DNA of 9,592 nucleotides from Lachnospiraceae bacterium (GCA_024684065.1 JAIKXO010000212.1:1-9592); one strand, 5' to 3'. Positions 1-6,151 are shown, counted from the first letter of the stretch. Notes: generated from the letters alone by a model not told the origin. A program made the numbers and translations.

Positions 1-120
1 ACACACTGTGTCTTCCGTCTTATTTGTATATTTGAAGTCTGAAATATATCCACAGTTTTCAAGGTTCATTCGAGTCTTTTTTATTAGCTCGTTCTTTCAT
101 AGATCACTTTACACTACCTA
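1..120. other. Intergenic edge, no gene recognised
   Basis: This AT-rich stretch lies downstream of the sensor kinase remnant. I see no convincing open reading frame, tRNA or promoter pair in it. The first bases contain a short ACACA/TGTGT-like palindrome that is too small to interpret. The neighbouring gene to the left is outside the window. Confidence 0.4.
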
Positions 121-168
121 AAAAAATTTTCCGCACTGCGCCGATCTGCGGAGCAGATCGTGCGCTTT
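121..168 (-). terminator. Candidate rho-independent terminator after the sensor kinase
   Basis: On the minus strand, after the kinase stop codon, a strong bulged hairpin (138-165) is followed by a second possible stem CCGCA/TGCGG and then AAAA and a run of seven T (121-127). A GC-rich hairpin followed by a T tract is the layout of an intrinsic terminator. The CCGCA/TGCGG stem competes with the larger repeat hairpin, so the exact terminating structure is uncertain. Confidence 0.5.
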
Positions 169-196
169 GATGCCGCTTTATCCGGTTACTCCGGAT
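134..196 (-). repeat. Hairpin repeat, partial copy A
   Basis: Positions 134-168 match the reverse complement of 6058-6092 over 35 bases with three differences. The 28-base core (138-165) folds as GCGC, bulge, CGATCTGC, loop GGA, GCAGATCG, GCGC. One stem pair is C-G here and T-A in the other copy, a compensatory change; the third difference is in the loop. Positions 180-196 form a second hairpin, ATCCGG-TTACT-CCGGAT, resembling hairpin 1 of the complete copy; its loop contains the TAA stop of the kinase. The middle hairpin of the complete element is missing or eroded. Orientation is opposite to the copy at 6006-6092 on the map, but in both cases the element lies at the 3' end of a gene, in the same orientation relative to that gene. 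Confidence 0.75.
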
Positions 197-773
197 CCTT
201 CAGAGGCTTAAGATCATTTGCCAGCTGCCTGTACCTGGAAATAAGCCCGCCAAGTTCTCTGTCAAGCGTTTCCGTATCACCGCTGTTTCCGGCCTCTTCA
301 AGCCTTGCGGCGAATTCTCCCAGCTCAAGTGCGCCTATCGAGCGCGATGCACTCTTTAGCGTATGAACCTTTACGGTTGTATTCTTTATATCTCCTGCAG
401 CCCAGTATTTCTCGATCTCTTCCGATTTCTTTTCCGCGCTGTCAAGGTACATCTCAAGAGCCATCATATAATCCTCGCCATCACCGCAATAGTTCAGGCC
501 GGACTCTATATCAAGCTCCTTAAGATCATACAGAAAACCCGGAAGCTCATAATCTTCGGTATCGCCGGTATCATCAGCACCGGACGCGGGAGCTACCTTA
601 TCCTCCGGAAGATACTGTAACAGCATCGTCTCCAGCCGTTCGACATCGATCGGCTTGGTGAGATAGTCATCAAATCCGGCATTTGTGTACATTTCGCGCA
701 TGCCCGATATTGCATTGGCGGTAAGACAGATTACCGGAGTCTCCGTATTCGGAGTATCCGTTATGGTCTTCAT
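186..773 (-). CDS. C-terminal fragment: receiver end plus Hpt domain
   Basis: This 195-residue fragment holds the second half of a receiver domain and a histidine phosphotransfer domain. The receiver half shows the conserved threonine/alanine strand (CLTANA, about residues 16-21) and the lysine of LTKPID (K40). A linker rich in Asp and Gly (about 60-75) leads to the Hpt four-helix region, where HTLKSASRSIGA carries the phospho-accepting His137. In an intact phosphorelay the kinase passes phosphate from His to the receiver Asp and on to this Hpt histidine, then to an output regulator not seen here. The fragment lacks the phospho-acceptor Asp, which is upstream of the stop, so it cannot be a working receiver. 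If expressed alone only the Hpt part could act. Confidence 0.6.
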   Translation of the reverse strand: MKTITDTPNTETPVICLTANAISGMREMYTNAGFDDYLTKPIDVERLETMLLQYLPEDKVAPASGADDTGDTEDYELPGFLYDLKELDIESGLNYCGDGEDYMMALEMYLDSAEKKSEEIEKYWAAGDIKNTTVKVHTLKSASRSIGALELGEFAARLEEAGNSGDTETLDRELGGLISRYRQLANDLKPLKDPE

Positions 774-797
774 CTCCCTGAGGGTCTCTATACCGTC

Positions 798-2273
798 TTA
801 GTCCGGCATCATATGGTCTAAAAAGATCACATCATAATGTCTGTCTTTAAAAAGTGAAATGCCTTCATCACCGCTCTCCGCCGTATCGATCCGGAGTCCG
901 GTCCGTTTAAGCAGGCTTACAAACACGGTAAGATTAACGGGAGTATCATCAACCACGAGCACGCTTGCCGAAGGCGCCGTGAACTTCTCACGGTAGTTTG
1001 CCCGTTCACTTAATGAACGTCTGAAGGCTTCCTCGAAATCTCCTATGGGTTCCCATTTAACTACCCTCTGCTCAAGTTCAAAAGAAAAGACCGAGCCCTT
1101 ACCATATTCGCTCTCAGCCTCAAGATGGCTTCCCATCAGGTCAAGAAACCTCTGGGTAATAGCCATGCCAAGCCCCGTACCTTCGATGTTCCTGTTCCTC
1201 TTTTCTTCAATACGTTCAAAGGCAACAAACAGCCTGTCAAGGTCTTCGGGTTTTATGCCTATACCGGTGTCCTTAACGCTGATCCTTAGCAGGACCGAAT
1301 CCGGCTTGTCCTTTAGCTTATCGGAATGCACGGAAAGGGTTATGCATCCCTCATCGGTATATTTTACGGCATTCGAGAGAATATTGGTGATGACCTGTTT
1401 GATCCTTATCTCGTCTCCGTTAAGGGTCATGGGAATATTCCTGTCTATATCCAGGTTAAGTGAAAGGCCTTTGTCTTCCGCTTTCTTCTGCACCATATTT
1501 ACAAGATCGTTAAGAAGGGAAGCGAAGCTGTAATCCACGTTTATTATTTCCATTTTCCCCGCTTCTATCTTGGAGAAATCCAGAATATCATTGATGATGC
1601 CAAGAAGCGTTCTTCCCGCGGTTCTTATGCTCTCCGAATACATCCTGATATTTTCATCCCCGGAATCCCGAAGCACCATCTCGTTTAAGCCCAGTATCGC
1701 ATTCATGGGCGTACGGATGTCATGAGACATGGTCGAGAGGAAGCTGGATTTGGCCTCATTGGCCTGGTTTGCCTGCTGCGCAGCCTCTGACAGCCTGCGG
1801 TTGTACGTCATCATGACGATCGAATTGAATATCAGGAGAATTATAAACCCAAGAGACGCTATGCCAAGGAGCAGCCAGTCTATCGACCGGCTGGCCATCA
1901 GATCGCCTGCAGGTATATAGGCCAGCAGGAACCATGTCGTCATAGTCTCAAGAGGTGTGTAGGATAAAATACAGTCCTCTCCCTTAAAGTTCCTGATCGT
2001 CATGGTACCTGTCCCGCCGGCTATCTCTTCTGTCACATTCTCATATTCCTCTGCCGTAGCTGCATTATATGACTTGTAGTATTCAAAGAAATTGCTGTTT
2101 TTAAAGGATTTGCCATGGACAACGTAATTGCCTTCCCTGTCCACGATGCTTATCTCAACATTCTCATACTCGCCTTTAAGAAAAACAAGCTTCTGCTCAA
2201 GACGGCTCAATGGGACAACCCTCATCAGAAGAGCTTTCTTCTGCTCATTGCTTTCACTGTCAAGAACAGTCAC
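798..2273 (-). CDS. Middle fragment: sensor half, HisKA, HATPase, receiver start
   Basis: This 491-residue segment has the end of the sensor region, a membrane helix (about residues 132-157), and a short coiled linker. HisKA follows with the H-box STMSHDIRTPMNAILG and autophosphorylated His184. The HATPase domain has an N-box (NILSNAVKYT, about 297-306), G1 (DTGIGI, 335-340) and G2 (GTGLGM, 365-370), so the ATP-binding residues look intact. The receiver begins near 436 with the acidic pair in VLVVDDTPVN and reaches the phospho-acceptor Asp486 in FLDHMMPD, then stops. The lead-in after the TAG (PIAFLNNV) is still coding-like, which shows that the gene was continuous. GTG 2273 is only the first possible start and has no ribosome binding site. 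Confidence 0.65.
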   Translation of the reverse strand: MTVLDSESNEQKKALLMRVVPLSRLEQKLVFLKGEYENVEISIVDREGNYVVHGKSFKNSNFFEYYKSYNAATAEEYENVTEEIAGGTGTMTIRNFKGEDCILSYTPLETMTTWFLLAYIPAGDLMASRSIDWLLLGIASLGFIILLIFNSIVMMTYNRRLSEAAQQANQANEAKSSFLSTMSHDIRTPMNAILGLNEMVLRDSGDENIRMYSESIRTAGRTLLGIINDILDFSKIEAGKMEIINVDYSFASLLNDLVNMVQKKAEDKGLSLNLDIDRNIPMTLNGDEIRIKQVITNILSNAVKYTDEGCITLSVHSDKLKDKPDSVLLRISVKDTGIGIKPEDLDRLFVAFERIEEKRNRNIEGTGLGMAITQRFLDLMGSHLEAESEYGKGSVFSFELEQRVVKWEPIGDFEEAFRRSLSERANYREKFTAPSASVLVVDDTPVNLTVFVSLLKRTGLRIDTAESGDEGISLFKDRHYDVIFLDHMMPD

Positions 2274-2294
2274 ATTATTTAAGAACGCAATGGG

Positions 2295-2777
2295 CTACAC
2301 TCCGTTCATGGGGTTTGTGTAAGCTCTCGTGAGACCGACAGCATCATTCATATCGCCCCCACTTTCGAAATTGTCAAAAATATCTATATTTTTGTAAGAA
2401 ACCGTATAGATATCGGGATCCGATACCCTGGCCGTCGTTGAGACACCTTCCCGTTCCGGACTGTCAGGAAAGATCAGATGGGCCTCAGTCTCTTCGGTAA
2501 TCTTTGCCTTTCTTATAATGGATATAGCCTCCTCAACGGTCATCGGAGCGCCATCCTGCGCGGAACGGTTGATATAGCTCGCCCATATATCACAAAGACG
2601 CTGCTCATCTTCAAGGTAGTTTGCGATGATCTGATTGGTGGTCACGGTCATCTTTTCAAAGGCGATGATCTCATTTTTGTTGCTCTCTTCCGCCTTAGCA
2701 TTCGCATACCTGATGATAAAGAACAGGATGAAACCCATTATCAAAAGATTTATTATTATTACCAGCCTTCTTTTCAC
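2295..2777 (-). CDS. N-terminal fragment: membrane anchor and sensor start
   Basis: This 160-residue fragment starts with KRR and a hydrophobic helix (about residues 5-23) that would anchor the kinase, followed by a soluble region with a helical start and a PAS-like or Cache-like character typical of extracytoplasmic sensors. It ends at TAG just after YTNPMNGV, in the middle of the sensor fold. The ligand cannot be read from sequence. GTG start at 2777 is supported by GGAGG at a seven-base spacing. Alone it could only make a membrane-anchored partial sensor. Confidence 0.55.
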   Translation of the reverse strand: MKRRLVIIINLLIMGFILFFIIRYANAKAEESNKNEIIAFEKMTVTTNQIIANYLEDEQRLCDIWASYINRSAQDGAPMTVEEAISIIRKAKITEETEAHLIFPDSPEREGVSTTARVSDPDIYTVSYKNIDIFDNFESGGDMNDAVGLTRAYTNPMNGV

Positions 2778-2794
2778 CCTCTGCCCTCCGGTTT

Positions 2795-2879
2795 AAGGTA
2801 ATGATCCGATCAAAGACCGGATCGGCATAAACTGATGTTTATGCCTAAGGAAACGCTGATTAAATCAGTTTTTCCTCAG
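2795..2879. repeat. Hairpin repeat, related copy B with three abutting hairpins
   Basis: Three hairpins stand end to end. Hairpin 1 (2803-2823) is GATCCGATC-AAA-GACCGGATC, hairpin 2 (2824-2845) is GGCATAAAC-TGAT-GTTTATGCC, and hairpin 3 (2845-2879) has a nine-pair outer stem, a 2x2 internal loop and CTGATT-A-AATCAG. The lead AAGGTAATGATCCG and hairpin 1 match the complete copy at 6006-6092. Hairpin 2 differs from that copy at two pairs by compensatory changes (A-T and T-A here, G-C and C-G there). Hairpin 3 has a different sequence but a similar position. The single odd pair in hairpin 1 is A-C on the plus strand and G-U on the minus-strand RNA, which favours minus-strand transcription. It lies after the GNAT gene and before the kinase, so it could act as terminator, mRNA end stabiliser or kinase 5' leader. 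Confidence 0.65.
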
Positions 2880-2908
2880 AATAAAGCCAGCGCCTGCGAC
2901 CTTATCAA
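2880..2908 (-). promoter_or_regulatory. Weak sigma-A-like promoter candidate for the kinase
   Basis: On the minus strand TTGATA (2903-2908) is followed after 17 bases by TTTATT (2880-2885). The spacing is ideal, but the -10 matches TATAAT at only four of six positions. If used, transcription would begin just before hairpin repeat copy B and carry all three hairpins in the kinase 5' leader. Confidence 0.3.
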
Positions 2909-2918
2909 TATGTTCCGA

Positions 2919-3986
2919 TCAGGCGGGTGTCTCAAAATCAGGGCAGTCTTTACCGTCCAGGACGCCTGACGGTTTCTGTGAATATACCCTGCATTTCAGT
3001 ACATCGTTTGTGCAGTGCCTGCAATTCCTGCACACAAGGGCGCTGTTTTCAACAAACTCCATGCCTGCGCTCTCAAAATGTTCTTTTCGAAGGCGCACGT
3101 GATCCTCAAATGTAAGGGTATAACGTATGCCCTCATCCCGGACCTCCGCATCGGGGATAAGCTTTTCCAGGAGCTTTTTGGTCTTTTCCTCGCCGATCCA
3201 GAACATGACCTTTTTATCATGAGGAATATCGAAATATGCCGTCATGGCACTGGCAGACAGCAGGTAGATCATACTCTCGGGAGAAACCTTATTTCCGTTC
3301 TCGTACAGGAAGGTATTCAGAAAGATACCGTTATTCTCCTTTAAAAAGAGAATACATGAAACGATCTCTCCGTCCTTTACTCCGAACCATGTAAGGTTTT
3401 TGTCGAGCTCATGCGTCCTGATCCCCGGAAAGATGTCACTGCCTGCGAGATGGTTTCCGAAGTTGTTCAGCATTCTGTCGGGAGCATCTTTAAGTGAAAC
3501 AAGGCGTCCGCTGTCTATCACGCTTTTTACTTTCTGACTCATTTTTCCCGATATCAGAAGCTCGCTTTTATTGAGTTCCCCTATATTGACGGCATAATAG
3601 CTTCCCGTATCCTCCTTCGAAAAGCCGAGGTTTTCAAATATTTTCTGAAGAGCAGCATAGTCATCGTCTCTTCCTGCAATAAAAGCGCTTATGCTGCCCG
3701 GGAGAGCAAGCTCCTCTTCGTCATAGTCATTAAGGATATCCCCGACGGCGTACTCCACAAGCCGTGTGCCAATACCCTGACCCTTATATTTTGCGCTTAC
3801 ACCGATGCTCAGGATCTGCGGAGCGGCAACAACTGTATCGGCAACAAGGAGCCCTGCAAATTCATCATTAACGATAGCTGCATAATATGTATGATCATCT
3901 GAGATCATCTCCCTTAGATAGGGCAGCATGTACTCAGAGACAAGCTTTGCCTGTTTGTAATTTATAATTTCAATCCTGATATCCAT
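2919..3986 (-). CDS. GNAT acetyltransferase-like protein with C-terminal Cys cluster
   Basis: This 355-residue protein begins with a GNAT domain (about 1-135). Motif A, with ILSIGVSAKYKGQGIGTRLV (58-77), carries the Q-x-x-G-x-G acetyl-CoA pyrophosphate-binding loop. The second part (about 150-295) has a strand-helix pattern (LTWFGVKDGEIVSCILFL, then a segment with MFWIG) consistent with a second, degenerate GNAT fold. The tail (319-348) has five cysteines in the pattern C-x2-C-x2-C-x6-C-x15-C, suggesting zinc binding. There is no signal peptide, so it should be cytoplasmic. The substrate cannot be told. The ATG overlaps the stop of the upstream ADP-ribosyltransferase (TAATG), with GGAGG eight bases before it inside that gene. 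The two are therefore co-transcribed and probably translationally coupled, which suggests a linked job such as modifying the same target or counteracting the transferase. Confidence 0.75.
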   Translation of the reverse strand: MDIRIEIINYKQAKLVSEYMLPYLREMISDDHTYYAAIVNDEFAGLLVADTVVAAPQILSIGVSAKYKGQGIGTRLVEYAVGDILNDYDEEELALPGSISAFIAGRDDDYAALQKIFENLGFSKEDTGSYYAVNIGELNKSELLISGKMSQKVKSVIDSGRLVSLKDAPDRMLNNFGNHLAGSDIFPGIRTHELDKNLTWFGVKDGEIVSCILFLKENNGIFLNTFLYENGNKVSPESMIYLLSASAMTAYFDIPHDKKVMFWIGEEKTKKLLEKLIPDAEVRDEGIRYTLTFEDHVRLRKEHFESAGMEFVENSALVCRNCRHCTNDVLKCRVYSQKPSGVLDGKDCPDFETPA

Positions 3987-5245
3987 TATGCGACCTCCGT
4001 TTCGTTATTTTTGATCCCCTGCTCGTTTTCCGGAACCGTAACCATATATATTTTCCAGCTTTTATTATATCCGTGCTTGATTTCAGCCTCTCCGTCAACC
4101 TCCGCCTTTATGATCCTGAACTTTGTATTCTGCGCTATAAGAAGTTCACCCTCTTCTTTATACATAACATCGCTCATAACATTGGCGGCGGCAGTCCCCT
4201 TTTTGGCAAGGATTATGTATTCGATACCTATTTTCCCAAAATCATCCGAACCGCTTCCGGCTTCATAATGCCTTTTTGCAAAGGGAAATGCCGTACTCAT
4301 CATGGCTGTTTCCTTAAGGACAAGTTCACCGCCCTGCGCTATCCTTTGTTTGAGTACCTCTTTTACTTTATCCGGATCCACCTTCAGCGGGTGCGAAGCA
4401 TCCATGCCAAGTGCCAGTGCAAGAGCGTGAAAGGAATTGTTACCGCGCCTTACGACAACATCCCTGGAAAGGGGACGGTTTGTTAATGTTTCTTTGACAT
4501 TCTCAAACATAGGCAGGTAACGGCCGCCGTGCATGATTTTCTTATGACTGGCGCAATCCCCGCCGGTCCAGGCTTTGACCCCCTCGAGAAACTCACCGTT
4601 TCCGTTTGAACAGACTTTCAGCTCATTGGCTCCCAGTTCTCTTTCTATCTCTTCATATTGTTGGTCATTGGCGAGTTTATCATACTGTTCATCCATAACC
4701 TCGGTCAGGTCACGCATCTCCGATCTGGCCATTTCTTCTATATCCTGATAATAGCCGAGATTTTTTCCCTTCTCAAGCAGTTCATCGCACTTATATGCCG
4801 CATCCTCCGCAGTGGTATTAAAATATTTGTGTGTCTGCTTTATCCTGAGCTCGATTTCCTCGCGCTTCTTTGCATAGATCTCGCCTCTTGAGGGAGTACT
4901 GCCCTTTTCGGCCTTCCTGTTGTAGTAATTTTTTCTATCGTTAAAATATTTCCTTACCTTTTTCCGGTATCTGTTTTTGTTGCAGTCCCATTTGTTGTTA
5001 TATTCCGCCTTGGACTCAATTGTAAAGGAAGGAGCGGCAGGAACATTATCCCGCAGGATCTTTTCATCATCCGCTGAGAGCGTAGTGTATTTTCTGTATC
5101 GGGCAATAAGCGCGTCGGCCTCTTTTTGTCCACCGAAAGTGTTAAGCTTAAACATATTTTTTTCATACTGATCGACCTCTTTTTGTCCCATTAACTCTGT
5201 ATAAGAGAGGTTTTGTTTCTGTATCTGTTTGTTTTTGCCGCTCAT
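3986..5245 (-). CDS. Predicted R-S-E class mono-ADP-ribosyltransferase
   Basis: This 419-residue protein has a long charged, helical N-terminal region (about 1-210) and a C-terminal domain with the three-part signature of VIP2/C3-like ADP-ribosyltransferases. These are RRG at 266-268 in DVVVRRG (the NAD-binding Arg), the STA of MMSTAF at 317-319 (the S-T-S motif), and E-G-E at 365-367 in YKEEGELLI (the catalytic ExE pair) followed by NTKFRI. In known families ExE goes with arginine-directed transfer of ADP-ribose from NAD. The target here is unknown. It has no signal peptide or membrane segment; it may act inside the cell or leave by a leaderless secretion route. ATG 5245 is supported by GGAGG with a seven-base spacer, and a strong promoter lies at 5335-5363. 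It is the first gene of an operon with the GNAT gene. No obvious immunity gene is seen unless the GNAT protein plays that part. Confidence 0.7.
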   Translation of the reverse strand: MSGKNKQIQKQNLSYTELMGQKEVDQYEKNMFKLNTFGGQKEADALIARYRKYTTLSADDEKILRDNVPAAPSFTIESKAEYNNKWDCNKNRYRKKVRKYFNDRKNYYNRKAEKGSTPSRGEIYAKKREEIELRIKQTHKYFNTTAEDAAYKCDELLEKGKNLGYYQDIEEMARSEMRDLTEVMDEQYDKLANDQQYEEIERELGANELKVCSNGNGEFLEGVKAWTGGDCASHKKIMHGGRYLPMFENVKETLTNRPLSRDVVVRRGNNSFHALALALGMDASHPLKVDPDKVKEVLKQRIAQGGELVLKETAMMSTAFPFAKRHYEAGSGSDDFGKIGIEYIILAKKGTAAANVMSDVMYKEEGELLIAQNTKFRIIKAEVDGEAEIKHGYNKSWKIYMVTVPENEQGIKNNETEVA

Positions 5246-5284
5246 AGCTGTACCTCCATACTATTTACGTTGAATACAATATGA

Positions 5285-5307
5285 ATGAACATAATTAATC
5301 GGTTCAT
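5285..5307. promoter_or_regulatory. Inverted repeat in the ADP-ribosyltransferase leader
   Basis: ATGAAC (5285-5290) and GTTCAT (5302-5307) form a six-base inverted repeat around 11 AT-rich bases. It lies between the predicted start of transcription and the ribosome binding site of the ADP-ribosyltransferase gene. It could be an operator or a small RNA hairpin; chance is also possible in such AT-rich sequence. Confidence 0.3.
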
Positions 5308-5334
5308 AAATGTTTTCTGTTATTTCTACATATT

Positions 5335-5363
5335 TTTATATGAAAGATAATGATTATTGTCAA
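5335..5363 (-). promoter_or_regulatory. Sigma-A promoter of the ADP-ribosyltransferase/GNAT operon
   Basis: On the minus strand a perfect TTGACA (5358-5363) is separated by exactly 17 bases from TATAAA (5335-5340), five of six to consensus. Transcription would start near 5328, leaving an ~80-base leader before the ATG at 5245. This is the strongest promoter seen in the window. Confidence 0.75.
5345..5359. promoter_or_regulatory. Fur/PerR-like palindrome in the promoter spacer
   Basis: The core ATAAT-G-ATTAT (5347-5357) is a perfect 5-1-5 inverted repeat, and on the minus strand it lies within a 19-base stretch that matches the classical Fur box at 14 positions by my count. It fills most of the -35/-10 spacer of the ADP-ribosyltransferase promoter, where a bound repressor would block polymerase. 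AT richness makes chance matches possible, so iron or peroxide control is an inference. Confidence 0.35.
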
Positions 5364-5403
5364 TAAAAAGCAAATTCCCTTTCTTTATGATATAAAGATG
5401 ATA

Positions 5404-5412
5404 TGCTATAAT
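5404..5412 (+). promoter_or_regulatory. Extended -10 promoter of the methyltransferase
   Basis: TGC followed by TATAAT (5404-5412) is a perfect extended -10 element. The region 17 bases upstream (TTTATG) is a poor -35, as is common with extended -10 promoters. It sits 45 bases before the methyltransferase ATG and faces away from the ADP-ribosyltransferase promoter, so the two share one ~210-base control region. Confidence 0.6.
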
Positions 5413-5456
5413 CTGGTCATGATAAACCTCTGATTCAGCGGAAAGGATATTCAAAT

Positions 5457-6008
5457 ATGTTTTGGGATCAGATATCACCTTTATATGATCTTTTTGAAAA
5501 TTTATATAATGGCAGGGTTTACACCGGGACAGGCAGGAAGGTTGCGGAGTTGATCGCACCTTCTGATATGGTGCTGGAATGTGCATGCGGAACAGGCGCC
5601 ATAAGCATATACATAGCACAGAAATGCAGGAAACTGATAGCTACAGATTATGCTCCCGGGATGCTTCGCCGGGCGGCAAAAAAATGCAGGAAATACGGCA
5701 ATGTGACCTTCAAAAAGACTGACATTACAAACATCAGATGCAAAGATGACCGCTTTGATAAGGTGGTAGCCGGCAACGTGATACATCTGCTTCCTGACCC
5801 CTGGAAAGCCTTGCGTGAATTGGAGCGTGTGGTCAAACCGGGCGGGAAGATCATAATCCCCACATATATCAATATGTCTAAAGGAACAGGAACGGCTGCG
5901 GTAAAGTTTATTACTCTGTTGGGAGCGGATTTCAAACGACAGTTTGATCTTGATTCCTATAAAAGTTTTTTTAATGAAAAAGGGTACAGGGATGTACGAT
6001 ATTATTAA
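5457..6008 (+). CDS. Class I SAM methyltransferase, C-terminus cut off by insertion
   Basis: This 183-residue protein has the Rossmann methyltransferase pattern: motif I VLECACGTGAIS (39-50) for S-adenosylmethionine, an acidic residue at the end of strand 2 (ATDYAPGML, D64), a following D-I-T segment near 89-91, motif NVIHLLPDPWKALRELERV (about 107-125) and KPGGKIIIP (127-135). It belongs to the UbiE/Ubie-like small-molecule methyltransferases; the substrate is unknown. ATG 5457 follows AAAGGA at 5442-5447. The frame ends at TAA 6006-6008 right after GYRDVRYY, where relatives usually continue with a final strand ending in a G-x-M-P-C-A motif. That ending is found intact but in another frame after the hairpin element (6093-6151). 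The last beta strand is therefore missing and the product may be unstable or inactive. Confidence 0.75.
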   Translation: MFWDQISPLYDLFENLYNGRVYTGTGRKVAELIAPSDMVLECACGTGAISIYIAQKCRKLIATDYAPGMLRRAAKKCRKYGNVTFKKTDITNIRCKDDRFDKVVAGNVIHLLPDPWKALRELERVVKPGGKIIIPTYINMSKGTGTAAVKFITLLGADFKRQFDLDSYKSFFNEKGYRDVRYY

Positions 6009-6092
6009 GGAAATGATCCGGTCAAAGACCGGATCGGCGCAAACTTCAGTTTGCGCCAAAGCGCACGATTTGCTTCGCAAATCGGCGCAGTG
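6006..6092 (+). mobile_element. Hairpin repeat, complete copy C inserted in a gene
   Basis: About 86 bases carry three hairpins: 6015-6035 (GATCCGGTC-AAA-GACCGGATC), 6036-6057 (GGCGCAAAC-TTCA-GTTTGCGCC) and 6061-6088 (GCGC, bulged A, CGATTTGC-TTC-GCAAATCG, GCGC), joined by AAA. It separates the methyltransferase frame ending in VRYY from the continuation VDGRMPCAIAV, so it behaves as a small non-coding insertion such as a MITE or REP-like unit. It encodes no transposase. Exact ends and any target duplication are not clear; the shared parts with the other copies begin at AAGG and end at GCGCAGTG. Confidence 0.7.
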
Positions 6093-6151
6093 TTGTAGAC
6101 GGACGTATGCCCTGCGCCATAGCGGTAATAACTAAGGAGCTGCCGCACTAA
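6093..6151 (+). pseudogene. Displaced C-terminus of the methyltransferase
   Basis: Starting near 6092-6095, one frame reads (V)VDGRMPCAIAVITKELPH and stops at TAA 6149-6151. This is the expected last strand and G-x-M-P-C-A-x-A-V ending of the methyltransferase cut at 6008. It is shifted by two bases relative to the main frame, in agreement with an insertion of about 86 bases. Without the insertion the protein would be about 202 residues, a normal length for the family. It has no start of its own. Confidence 0.75.

Larger units (their letters stand above)
186..2777 (-). pseudogene. Hybrid sensor histidine kinase broken by two in-frame stops
   Basis: Three open segments in one reading frame make an 863-codon gene interrupted at codon 161 (TAG, 2295-2297) and codon 660 (TAA, 798-800); there is no frameshift. 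Read through, the order is: N-terminal membrane helix, extracytoplasmic sensor region, second membrane helix, HisKA, HATPase, receiver, Hpt. This is a complete hybrid phosphorelay kinase of the large Lachnospiraceae type. The start is GTG at 2777, chosen because GGAGG lies seven bases upstream. Neither downstream segment has a usable ribosome binding site: none before GTG 2273, and an AGGGAG abutting ATG 773 with no spacer. Split expression by reinitiation is therefore unlikely. The first stop is one transition from a CAG glutamine codon. The TAA replaces the residue between the phospho-acceptor turn (DHMMPD) and DGIETL. The likely state is a recent pseudogene; assembly error is the main alternative. 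Confidence 0.8.

Noticed and set aside
1045..1533. 162-residue plus-strand open frame
   Set aside because: It is antisense to the well-supported HATPase/HisKA coding sequence and has a low-complexity Ser/Leu-rich composition.
2295..2297. TAG as a recoded codon (pyrrolysine or suppressor) in the kinase
   Set aside because: A second interruption is TAA, other genes in the window end normally at TAA, TGA or TAG, and the first site is one transition from CAG. Gene decay or error explains it more simply.
2803..2879. Riboswitch or T-box in front of the kinase
   Set aside because: The hairpins abut each other without a conserved junction or specifier, and they match a dispersed repeat present at other sites.
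4073..4486. 137-residue plus-strand open frame
   Set aside because: It is antisense to the ADP-ribosyltransferase catalytic domain and resembles no protein family I know.
5502..6080. 192-residue minus-strand open frame
   Set aside because: It is antisense to the methyltransferase, which has clear motifs, a promoter and a ribosome binding site.
138..6088. CRISPR array
   Set aside because: Copies are kilobases apart, in both orientations and not separated by regular spacers.
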